From: Candidatus Liptonbacteria bacterium
GTDB taxonomy: Bacteria; Patescibacteriota; Minisyncoccia; UBA6257; 2-01-FULL-56-20
NCBI GenBank assembly: GCA_016212635.1
Contig: JACRFR010000021.1
Coordinates: 1-7,842 of the forward strand
Direction of reading: 5' to 3'
DNA: 7,842 nucleotides
Position numbers and translations under genes: made by a program. The notes under the pieces were generated by a model. It saw only the letters and a list, made by a program, of their open reading frames with translations, did no database searches and had not been told where the DNA came from. The first letter of the stretch is position 1. Every line of letters starts with the position of its first letter. Positions 1 to 5,145 of the stretch are shown here, piece after piece.

Positions 1-70
1 GCGACGTGCGACCGGCATAGCCTTTGGCGACGCACGGCCGGCGGAAAGCGTACCCACGCGTACCCACGCC
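1..70. repeat. Degenerate short tandem repeats at left edge
   Basis: Positions 1-16 (GCGACGTGCGACCGGC) and 27-42 (GCGACGCACGGCCGGC) are an imperfect direct repeat with 13 of 16 bases shared. They are followed by a 10-bp unit, GCGTACCCAC, twice in tandem at 48-57 and 58-67. No reading frame here has a credible start or a protein-like translation, so any upstream gene ends outside the window. The stretch runs straight into the heptamer array in front of gpmI. Confidence 0.6.
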
Positions 71-99
71 TTGATACTTGACCCTCGACCCTTGATACT
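71..99 (+). promoter_or_regulatory. Candidate promoter inside the heptamer array, gpmI
   Basis: TTGATA at 71-76 matches the -35 consensus TTGACA in 5 of 6 bases. GATACT at 94-99 matches TATAAT in 4 of 6. The spacer is exactly 17 bp. The -10 ends 6 nt before the ATG at 106, so transcription would start at or next to the start codon and give a leaderless mRNA. The geometry is a property of the repeat, since two TTGATAC units three heptamers apart create it. The -10 is weak, so this is a hypothesis. Confidence 0.35.
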
Positions 100-105
100 T
101 ACCTC
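71..105 (+). repeat. Heptamer array abutting the gpmI start codon
   Basis: Five consecutive 7-bp units fill 71-105 with no leftover bases: two exact TTGATAC, one TTGACCC, one TCGACCC and a diverged last unit TTACCTC. The next base is the A of the gpmI ATG. A second array of the same family sits in the same phase before the gene at 1801. Short heptamer repeats are known from cyanobacterial STRR families and, from memory, are common in CPR genomes. The position suggests a role in expression, which is inference. Confidence 0.85.
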
Positions 106-1638
106 ATGCGCCGCACTGTTACCTTAGCTATTTTGGACGGCTGGGGCATCGGCCAAGAGGACGATTCCAACCCGATCCATGCCGCCCACCCCAAAAACCT
201 GGGCTGGCTGGCAGAACATTTTCCCCTGACCAGCTTGGAAGCGGCGGGCATACATGTCGGACTGCCCTGGGGCGAAACCGGCAACAGCGAGGTCGGACAC
301 TTGACCCTGGGTGCCGGCAAGATCATGTACCAGCACTACCCCCGGATCAGTCTGGCGATCCGGGACGGAAGCTTTTTCCAGAATCCGGTTTTGCTCCGGG
401 CGTTTGCCCACGCCCGGGAACACAATTCCGCAGTTCACTTTGTCGGCCTCCTATCCAAAGCCAACACTCATGCTTCTTTAGAGCACCTCCTGGCCTTGGT
501 GCGTATGGCCAGCGAGCAGAAAACCGATCGCTATTGGCTACATCTTTTCGCGGACGGCAAGGACTCCCCGCCGCGGAGCATTTTGGAAATGCTCCCGAAA
601 CTACCCCGAGAGAAGATTGCAACTTTGATGGGCCGCTATTACGCTATGGACCGAGAAGGCAACTGGCAGCTGACCCGAACCGCTTACGAAACCCTGACCA
701 CTCCCGCCGGGCGACGGGCACAAGACCCGGAGCAGGTTGCGACGCAGGGCATTGCCGAGTTGCACACCGAAGAATTCCTGCCGGCTTATCGTTTCCAGCC
801 GGAGGCCGTGATCGGCGATCGGGATACGGTCATATTTTTTAACTTCCGCGAGGACAGCATCCGGCAAATTGCAGAGGCGTTCATCTTGCCGGATTTCAAG
901 AACTTCCCGGTGCGGCGCTCGCCCGATCAGTTCCTGGCCACTTTTACCCAGTACGAGGAGCGCTTTGCGGCGCCGGTCGCCTTCCCGCCCGACCACGTGG
1001 ACCAGCCCTTGGGCCGAGTGCTCTCCGATGCCGGCAAAACCCAAGTTCACCTGGCCGAATCTTACAAATACGCGCACGTAACCATGTTTTTTAACGGCTA
1101 TCGGGAGGAACCATTCTCAAACGAGTACCGGGTCCTTGTCCCGTCGCTCCAAATCCCCCATCCGGACGAACATCCGGAACTCATGGCCAGCGCGGTCACG
1201 GACCGGTTGATTCAAAGCATGGAGGGCAGCGGTTTTGATTTTATTCTGGTCAATTTTGCCAATGGCGACACCATCGGCCACACCGGCAACTATAACGCGG
1301 CGGTTAAAGCGGTGGGGGTGATCGACGAACAGATCGGCCGGATCCTCCCGGTGGTTGCGAGGAGCGACGGCATCTTGGTTATCACCTCCGATCACGGCAA
1401 CATTGAGCGCATTTTCAATCCCGAAACCGGCCGACCCGAGACCCAGCACGACCCCAGCCCGGTGCCTTTTTATCTGGTCGGTCGCGAGTTCAAAGGCAGA
1501 AAATTCTTTAACGCGCGCGACCTGCCCCGCGAAACCGCGGGTAACCTGGCGGATATCGCGCCCACCATACTTGCCCTCATGGGCCTGACTCAACCGGAAG
1601 AAATGACCGGCCGCAACTTGCTGGATAGTTTGCTGTAA
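106..1638 (+). CDS. gpmI: 2,3-bisphosphoglycerate-independent phosphoglycerate mutase
   Basis: Cytoplasmic glycolytic and gluconeogenic enzyme interconverting 3- and 2-phosphoglycerate through a phosphoserine intermediate, with two Mn ions. It has 510 residues, the usual family length. The N-terminal ILDGWG holds the first metal ligand Asp11. GNSEVGH at 59-65 carries the nucleophile Ser61. HLFADGKDSPPRS (146-158), GRYYAMDRE (176-184), FFNFRED (244-250) and KYAHVTMFFNG (321-331) are family blocks of the inserted transferase domain. The second metal site is visible as NFANGDTIGHTGN (Asp388, His392), SDHGN (Asp429, His430) and His448 just before PVPF. All catalytic residues are present. Small departures are FREDSIRQ for the common FRPDRARQ and KYAHVTMFFNGYREEPF for the common FFFNGG. 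The ATG at 106 is chosen because the conserved ILDG block follows at the normal distance. There is no Shine-Dalgarno; the start directly follows the heptamer array. Stop is TAA. Confidence 0.97.
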   Translation: MRRTVTLAILDGWGIGQEDDSNPIHAAHPKNLGWLAEHFPLTSLEAAGIHVGLPWGETGNSEVGHLTLGAGKIMYQHYPRISLAIRDGSFFQNPVLLRAFAHAREHNSAVHFVGLLSKANTHASLEHLLALVRMASEQKTDRYWLHLFADGKDSPPRSILEMLPKLPREKIATLMGRYYAMDREGNWQLTRTAYETLTTPAGRRAQDPEQVATQGIAELHTEEFLPAYRFQPEAVIGDRDTVIFFNFREDSIRQIAEAFILPDFKNFPVRRSPDQFLATFTQYEERFAAPVAFPPDHVDQPLGRVLSDAGKTQVHLAESYKYAHVTMFFNGYREEPFSNEYRVLVPSLQIPHPDEHPELMASAVTDRLIQSMEGSGFDFILVNFANGDTIGHTGNYNAAVKAVGVIDEQIGRILPVVARSDGILVITSDHGNIERIFNPETGRPETQHDPSPVPFYLVGREFKGRKFFNARDLPRETAGNLADIAPTILALMGLTQPEEMTGRNLLDSLL

Positions 1639-1639
1639 T

Positions 1640-1735
1640 CGCCATGGCGCACTAATGCGCAAGTGAGCGAGGTCGGGCCTCGCTCGGCGGGGCAAAATTC
1701 CTGCGCACTCCCGCGCCATGGCGCACTAATGCGCA
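1640..1735. repeat. Twin 22-bp direct repeat around a hairpin
   Basis: An exact 22-bp sequence occurs at 1640-1661 and again at 1714-1735, offset 74 bp. Each copy contains the palindrome CGCCATGGCG and a small hairpin, GCGCA-CTAA-TGCGC. In the second copy the palindrome extends to the 12-bp GCGCCATGGCGC (1713-1724). Between them is a perfect 8-bp stem, GAGCGAGG (1665-1672) and CCTCGCTC (1678-1685), with loop TCGGG. The 13-mer AGGTCGGGCCTCG at 1670-1682 recurs exactly at 7635-7647 in another hairpin. It looks like a REP-type composite. No T-run follows, so it is not a standard intrinsic terminator. Confidence 0.8.
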
Positions 1736-1744
1736 GGCCCATAC

Positions 1745-1800
1745 TTGACCCTTGACTCCCGACCCTTGATACCTGACCCTTGATACCCAATACTTATCCT
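1745..1800 (+). repeat. Heptamer array abutting the holin-family gene
   Basis: Eight consecutive 7-bp units fill 1745-1800, preceded by a partial ATAC at 1741-1744. Two units are exact TTGATAC (1766-1772, 1780-1786) and one is TTGACCC; the rest are variants such as TTGACTC, CCGACCC and CTGACCC. The last unit, TTATCCT, ends directly at the ATG at 1801, as TTACCTC does before gpmI. A TTG inside the array at 1780 is in frame with the downstream gene but lies within repeat sequence. Confidence 0.85.
1766..1794 (+). promoter_or_regulatory. Candidate promoter inside the heptamer array, holin/secG
   Basis: TTGATA at 1766-1771 (5 of 6 to the -35 consensus) and AATACT at 1789-1794 (4 of 6 to the -10) are 17 bp apart. 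The -10 ends 6 nt before the ATG at 1801. Distances to the start codon are identical to those before gpmI, although the array has a different length and unit order. The predicted transcript is leaderless and would carry this gene and secG. Confidence 0.35.
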
Positions 1801-2160
1801 ATGCGGTTGCTGGCCTTATTGGTTATCGGGGTGCTGGTCAATGGCGCGGCGCTTTGGGTCGCCACTCTTTACGTGCCGGGCTTCCACGTGGCGGCAGATC
1901 CGGTCCAGCTGGCGATCGCCGCGCTGGTATTAACTCTCCTGAACGCCATTTTGAAACCGATCCTCAAGCTGGTTTTGGGCCCGGTCATTATTCTAACGCT
2001 CGGCCTGGGCCTCTTAATCGTGAATGGCATTATTCTTTACGTCCTTGACTTATTTTCCGCGAACGTCAGAATTGAGACGCTTTGGGCACTTTTCCTCGGA
2101 ACCTTGATCCTGACCGTGGCCAATATTATCCTGCACGCCGCTACTAATAAACATTCCTAA
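1801..2160 (+). CDS. Phage holin family (YvlD-like) four-helix membrane protein
   Basis: A 119-residue integral membrane protein matching the Phage_holin_4_2 / YvlD (former DUF360) family. Diagnostic features are VPGFHV (25-30), then NAILKPILKLVLGP (48-61) and LTLGLGLLIVNGIILYVLD (65-83). Four hydrophobic segments lie at about 3-24, 33-50, 56-83 and 93-113, with a short polar tail. Despite the family name, these are widespread chromosomal proteins of unknown function and no phage genes are nearby. I chose the ATG at 1801. The longer TTG start at 1780 would add seven residues encoded by the repeat array, upstream of where the family homology normally begins. No Shine-Dalgarno is present. The stop lies 2 nt before secG, indicating one transcript. 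Function is not inferable beyond a membrane location. Confidence 0.85.
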   Translation: MRLLALLVIGVLVNGAALWVATLYVPGFHVAADPVQLAIAALVLTLLNAILKPILKLVLGPVIILTLGLGLLIVNGIILYVLDLFSANVRIETLWALFLGTLILTVANIILHAATNKHS

Positions 2161-2162
2161 AT

Positions 2163-2387
2163 ATGCTACTGCCTATTATCCAACTTGTCGTCGCCGTCGC
2201 TTTGGTGATATTCATTCTGCTGCAACAGCGAGCCAGTGGTTTTTCCGGTCTTTTGGGCGGGGGGGGCGGAGAGGGATTTTACCAGGCGCGCCGGGGGCTG
2301 GAAAAGATGATCTTCTGGGGCACGATCGTTTTGGCGGTGATCTTCGTGGCGCTGGCAGTGGTTCAACTGATGTCGCTCCGTGGGTAG
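2163..2387 (+). CDS. secG: Preprotein translocase subunit SecG
   Basis: A 74-residue small subunit of the SecYEG channel, which assists SecA-driven protein export across the cytoplasmic membrane. It has the canonical two-helix layout: TM1 at about 3-20 (IIQLVVAVALVIFILL), the conserved loop LLQQR followed by a glycine cluster (GLLGGGGGEGF, 29-39), then TM2 at about 50-70 (IFWGTIVLAVIFVALAVVQ). Length is at the normal lower end of the family. The glycine cluster is encoded across an eight-G run at 2259-2266. The start lies 2 nt after the stop of the membrane-protein gene, with no Shine-Dalgarno, so translational coupling is likely. The stop is TAG, which shows that TAG terminates translation in this genome. 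No secY or secE is in the window, which is normal because these genes are usually unlinked. Confidence 0.93.
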   Translation: MLLPIIQLVVAVALVIFILLQQRASGFSGLLGGGGGEGFYQARRGLEKMIFWGTIVLAVIFVALAVVQLMSLRG

Positions 2388-2425
2388 TTAAGGTTGGATC
2401 GGCCGCTTGGATTCGGCTGGCAGCT

Positions 2426-2431
2426 TATAAT
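2426..2431 (+). promoter_or_regulatory. Perfect -10 hexamer upstream of the solute-binding gene
   Basis: TATAAT lies in the 172-bp secG to 2560 spacer, about 130 nt before the start codon. No -35 hexamer is at normal distance; the two TTGGAT sequences at 2394-2399 and 2407-2412 are spaced 26 and 13 bp away. Those two sit in an imperfect direct repeat (2394-2406 and 2407-2420). If used, it would give a leader of about 120 nt in which I see no riboswitch-like fold. Confidence 0.25.
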
Positions 2432-2523
2432 GCCATTCCTAATTAACCGCCATTCATAAGTCAGTAAGGATAAGATAGGGGGCGAATTTATCGAGGCCTG
2501 CAATTCCTCCGGGCGTAGGTTGA

Positions 2524-2551
2524 TTGAAAGCGGCATAAGAAATCTGATATT
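2524..2551 (+). promoter_or_regulatory. Candidate start-proximal promoter, solute-binding gene
   Basis: TTGAAA at 2524-2529 (5 of 6 to TTGACA) and GATATT at 2546-2551 (4 of 6 to TATAAT) are 16 bp apart. The -10 ends 8 nt before the ATG at 2560. This would again give a leaderless or nearly leaderless transcript, like the heptamer-array promoters but without heptamer repeats. The match is modest and competes with the TATAAT at 2426. Confidence 0.25.
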
Positions 2552-2559
2552 CGTACCTA

Positions 2560-4206
2560 ATGCTTAAGAAGATAATCGCCGCAATGAACCCGGCCGAACG
2601 GGTCGCGGCCGTGGCAGCCGCGGCAGTGTTGCTCTTGGCCGTGGCAGGACTGGTTGGCCAGTACCTGCTCATTCGGAGCCAAGTGGTGCCGACCCGCGGC
2701 GGGACTTTCACCGAGGGTATGGTGGGCCAACCCGCCCTGGTTAATCCCGTGCTGGCCAAGAGCGAGGTGGATCGAGCCCTGGTCCGACTCACGTTCCGCA
2801 ATTTGAGCGATCTCGCGGAAAAGGTTGAGGCCTTGCCGGATAAGAGTCACCGGGTCTGGCGCATTCGACTCCGCGAGGGCCAGGTTTGGCAGAACGGGCA
2901 GAAAGTGATCAGCGACGACGTGGTCTTTACGATCCAGCGCATTCAGGACCCCGCCGGCGGTTCCCCTTTGGCGAGCAGTTGGCAAGGAGTGGCGGTGCAG
3001 CGCCTGTCCGAGCTGGAGATCCAATTCAGCCTCGCTCTGCCCTACGCCTTCTTCCCCGATACTCTGCGCGACCTATATCCCATTCCCAAGCACATCTTCG
3101 CCGACATCCCCACGGAAAATTGGCGTCTCTCACGCTATCTTTTAGAACCGGTCGGCAATGGACCTTTTCAATTCGATGCTTACGATAAACGCCCGGACGG
3201 TTTTATCACCGCCTACTATCTTAAGGCCAGCACTCGACCCAGCGGGCCGGAGCCCCGACTTTCCGCCCTGACGATCCGTTTCTCGTCTAACCTGGAAGAA
3301 GTAATCAGGTCTTGGAATACCGGGCGGATCGACGGCTGGGTCAGTCCCGAACCAGATGCTTATCTCGCCAGCAAGCGCCCCTATTTGGTGCATGCTTTTT
3401 CCCTGCCCAGCTACTACGCAATTTTCTTAAATCCCAGCCGGAACTCAATTTTCAAGGAAGCCGTGGTGCGACAGGCCTTGGAACGCGCGGCTGATCGCGA
3501 AGCGCTCATCCGCGATGCTCTGGGCGGGCAAGGCGGGCCGGTCATCGGCCCGATTCCGCCCGGGGCAAGTTACTATCAGACCGCCGCCGGCTCGACAGAT
3601 GGCCGGAATGTTTCCGATTTATTGGCTCAAGGCGGCTGGACTGCGGACACGGAAAAAGGCGGACGCTCTAAGATCGTCGGCAAGACCGTGACACCCCTGG
3701 AATTCACCCTGATCGTGCCCCGCTTATCTTTTTTGGTCCGATCCGCCGAAGAGCTCGCGGAGCAGTGGCGCGCCGCGGGGTTTAAGGTCAATTTGGATAT
3801 CCAGCCGCCGGAAGAAGTGACGGAGCGCGCCATTAAGAACCGGGATTACGAGGCGATATTGTTCGGCAACGTACTGGGTCCGAGTTCGGATCTGTTTTCT
3901 TTCTGGCACTCCAGTGAGCGCTTTTATCCGGGCATGAACCTGGCCCTTTACAGCGACCGGCAGGTGGATAATTTGATCGAAGCGGTCCGCACCAGTTTTA
4001 ATACGGAAGAAAGAGCTGCTAAACAGGCGGACCTGCAAAAACTGATCGCGGCCGATCACCCTGTGGTCTTTCTGTACTCTCTGCCCTTGCTTTATGTCAC
4101 CAGCCGCTCAATTCAGGGCATCGCCACCAGTACCATTTTCACTCCGGCGGATCGTTTCGACCAAGTCACCGATTGGTACCTTAAGACTAAAAGAGTTTTA
4201 AAGTAA
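2560..4206 (+). CDS. Membrane-anchored family-5 (oligopeptide-type) solute-binding protein
   Basis: A 548-residue SBP_bac_5 (DppA/OppA-like) protein of the kind that binds peptides or similar ligands for ABC import. Family blocks in order: TFTEGMVGQPALVNPVLA (49-66), where ligand-binding lobe I begins; RLREGQVWQNGQKVISDDVVFTIQR (103-127), the classic REG..F..G....DDV.FT block; VGNGPFQF (198-205); KEAVVRQALERAADREALI (299-317); and DLFSFWHSSE (444-453). Residues 17-38 are one hydrophobic helix after a basic start (LKK). No lipobox follows, and I see no cysteine in the whole protein, so it is probably held by an uncleaved N-terminal helix rather than a lipid. No permease or ATPase gene is adjacent, so ligand and transporter partner are unknown. 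It may work with a distant permease or as a non-transport extracellular binder. The gene starts 172 nt after secG. ATG 2560 is preceded by an in-frame TGA at 2545, which rules out a start further upstream. No Shine-Dalgarno; stop TAA. Confidence 0.9.
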   Translation: MLKKIIAAMNPAERVAAVAAAAVLLLAVAGLVGQYLLIRSQVVPTRGGTFTEGMVGQPALVNPVLAKSEVDRALVRLTFRNLSDLAEKVEALPDKSHRVWRIRLREGQVWQNGQKVISDDVVFTIQRIQDPAGGSPLASSWQGVAVQRLSELEIQFSLALPYAFFPDTLRDLYPIPKHIFADIPTENWRLSRYLLEPVGNGPFQFDAYDKRPDGFITAYYLKASTRPSGPEPRLSALTIRFSSNLEEVIRSWNTGRIDGWVSPEPDAYLASKRPYLVHAFSLPSYYAIFLNPSRNSIFKEAVVRQALERAADREALIRDALGGQGGPVIGPIPPGASYYQTAAGSTDGRNVSDLLAQGGWTADTEKGGRSKIVGKTVTPLEFTLIVPRLSFLVRSAEELAEQWRAAGFKVNLDIQPPEEVTERAIKNRDYEAILFGNVLGPSSDLFSFWHSSERFYPGMNLALYSDRQVDNLIEAVRTSFNTEERAAKQADLQKLIAADHPVVFLYSLPLLYVTSRSIQGIATSTIFTPADRFDQVTDWYLKTKRVLK

Positions 4207-4513
4207 CCGGGGCTATTTAGTTATTCGTTTTTCAAAGGTTGGGATCGTTCACAATATTTTCAATGAAGGAAAAGAGTTTGGGGCCAGGAGAAACCAATAA
4301 TGATATCGAGCTTTGGAGGTTCAACTTAATCAGAAGAGGTATACGGACTACGTCGGGGATAGTAGTGGTTGGAGCCGCTCCCAGGCTAACGCGACAAAGT
4401 CGCCCCCCAATCTGCGTAATATTAGGCCAAGAGGGAGCTACAGTAAGTTGGGGAAGACGGAACGAAACATGTAACTCTGAATTGGCGCTGTTCCGAAACG
4501 TCAAAAAGTTATT

Positions 4514-4577
4514 CCCTGAGCCCGTCGAAGGGTAGCTTTTTGGCGGGTACATGGCATGGCCCTCGACAAGCTCGGGC
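4514..4577. repeat. REP-like inverted repeat (GAGCCCGTCGAAGGG type)
   Basis: The left arm CCCTGAGCCCGTCGAAGGG (4514-4532) faces the right arm CCCTCGACAAGCTCGGGC (4560-4577). They pair over about 17 bp with one bulge, two mismatches and one wobble. The loop is 27 nt. This is the widely dispersed intergenic CTGAGC..GTCGAAGGG palindrome that I recall from many bacterial genomes, with no known protein product. It could help terminate or stabilise the upstream mRNA; no T-run follows. Confidence 0.7.
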
Positions 4578-4730
4578 AATAAAATCGGTGGTTTCCGAAC
4601 AGCACCCTCTGAATTTGACATTCCGTCCGAGACCTGCTAACATACTCTTTCTTTAAGAATTACCATCGCCAGCCGGCGAGGAGACGCTCGGGAAATATCC
4701 GATCGTTCGCATTTCGGAATAGAACTTGGT

Positions 4731-4736
4731 TATGAT
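4731..4736 (+). promoter_or_regulatory. Possible -10 hexamer for tRNA-Leu
   Basis: TATGAT (5 of 6 to TATAAT) ends 23 nt before the mature tRNA 5' end, implying a start about 17 nt upstream and a short leader for RNase P to remove. The best -35 candidate, TTCGCA at 4706-4711, is 19 bp away and only 4 of 6, so support is modest. Confidence 0.3.
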
Positions 4737-4759
4737 TTGAAAATAGCACCAACCAGCCT

Positions 4760-4844
4760 GGGCAGGTGGTGAAACTGGCAACCACGTACGGTTCAGGGCC
4801 GTATGCCGAAAGGCTTGCGGGTTCAAGTCCCGCCCTGCCCACCA
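4760..4844 (+). tRNA. tRNA-Leu (anticodon CAG)
   Basis: An 85-nt class II tRNA that reads CUG leucine codons. The acceptor stem is GGGCAGG (4760-4766) with CCTGCCC (4834-4840), followed by discriminator A (4841), as expected for leucine, and an encoded CCA (4842-4844). The D arm closes GTG with CAC. The anticodon stem TACGG (4787-4791) pairs with CCGTA (4799-4803) around loop TTCAGGG, giving CAG at 4794-4796 with G at position 37. The long variable arm contains TGCC-GAAA-GGCT. The T stem GCGGG/CCCGC encloses TTCAAGT. All stems are perfect and no intron is present. CUG is a frequent leucine codon in the neighbouring genes. Confidence 0.97.
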
Positions 4845-4845
4845 A

Positions 4846-4874
4846 CGATGGAAATTACCCGGCAAGTTTCATCG
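4846..4874 (+). other. Weak hairpin just after tRNA-Leu
   Basis: CGATGGAAA (4846-4854) can pair with TTTCATCG (4867-4874) with one bulged G. It begins one base after the CCA end. No T-run follows, so it is at best a processing or 3'-trailer structure and not a standard terminator. Confidence 0.25.
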
Positions 4875-4878
4875 ATTA

Positions 4879-5040
4879 TAGGACTTGCACATTTAAATGA
4901 TTCTACTAACTTTTTTGTCATTCCCGCGCCCTTCGGAGAAGGGTCCTCCTCTGGCGGACAGGCGGGAATCTAGAATTCCTATTATTACAGGCCTGGATTC
5001 CGGCTCGTAGGCCGGAATGACAGATGGTGCATAAGTCCTA
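4879..5040. repeat. Nested inverted-repeat element, MITE-like
   Basis: Outer arms are TAGGACTTGCAC (4879-4890) and GTGCATAAGTCCTA (5027-5040), which match over 12 bases with a 2-nt insertion. Inner arms are TGTCATTCC (4916-4924) and GGAATGACA (5014-5022), a perfect 9-bp inverted repeat. Within it are two smaller stems, ATTCCCGC with GCGGGAAT on the left and ATTCCGGC with GCCGGAAT on the right. TA lies at both outer ends, compatible with a TA target duplication of IS630/Tc1 type. No reading frame for a transposase is inside, so any movement would need a protein from elsewhere. The TGTCATTCC palindrome is a widely scattered bacterial intergenic repeat. Confidence 0.65.
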
Positions 5041-5109
5041 AATCAGTTAAACGATCCGAATCCTATCCCAATATTATTAACCCTCCGTTCTGGTTGTCGC
5101 CAACGGAGC

Positions 5110-5138
5110 CTGCCAAGCCAAGCTTGGCCCACTTTATT
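5110..5138 (+). promoter_or_regulatory. Candidate rnj promoter with palindrome in the spacer
   Basis: CTGCCA (5110-5115) and TTTATT (5133-5138) each match the sigma-70 hexamers in 4 of 6 bases and are 17 bp apart. The -10 ends 7 nt before the ATG at 5146, again predicting a leaderless message. The perfect 12-bp palindrome GCCAAGCTTGGC (5117-5128) fills the spacer and could be an operator. An alternative is TATTAT at 5072-5077 with TTAAAC at 5047-5052. All are weak matches. Confidence 0.25.
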
Positions 5139-5145
5139 TAAAAAC

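Larger units (their letters stand above)
4207..4759. other. Long low-GC spacer without a convincing gene
   Basis: The 553 bases between the solute-binding gene and tRNA-Leu are visibly poorer in GC than the flanking genes. Contents I can support are the inverted repeat at 4514-4577 and a TATGAT before the tRNA. One open frame, ATG 4263 to TAG 4535, would give 90 residues (starting MKEKSLGPGETNNDIELW). It shows no family motif and its last codons lie in the 4514-4532 repeat arm. The opposite strand is also open over much of this region but reads through both repeat arms. A decayed gene is possible; I see nothing that identifies one. Confidence 0.5.

Noticed and set aside
1117..1719. Minus-strand 200-codon frame opposite the end of gpmI
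   Set aside because: It overlaps the conserved metal-binding end of gpmI and the repeat region, with no protein family features.
1780..1800. TTG start that lengthens the holin-family protein by seven residues
   Set aside because: The added codons lie inside the heptamer repeat, and the ATG at 1801 directly after the array fits the family N-terminus and matches the gpmI arrangement.
1801..2160. Prophage lysis cassette suggested by the holin family name
   Set aside because: There is no endolysin or other phage gene, and this family is mostly chromosomal and not a proven holin.
4232..4621. Minus-strand 129-codon frame in the spacer
   Set aside because: Its first third is a translation of the two inverted-repeat arms (LPELVEG and PSTGSG), and the rest shows no domain, so I treat it as noncoding.
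4653..4865. Minus-strand frames across tRNA-Leu
   Set aside because: They are antisense to a perfectly folded tRNA gene; the GRAGLEP-type translation is a typical artefact of tRNA sequence.
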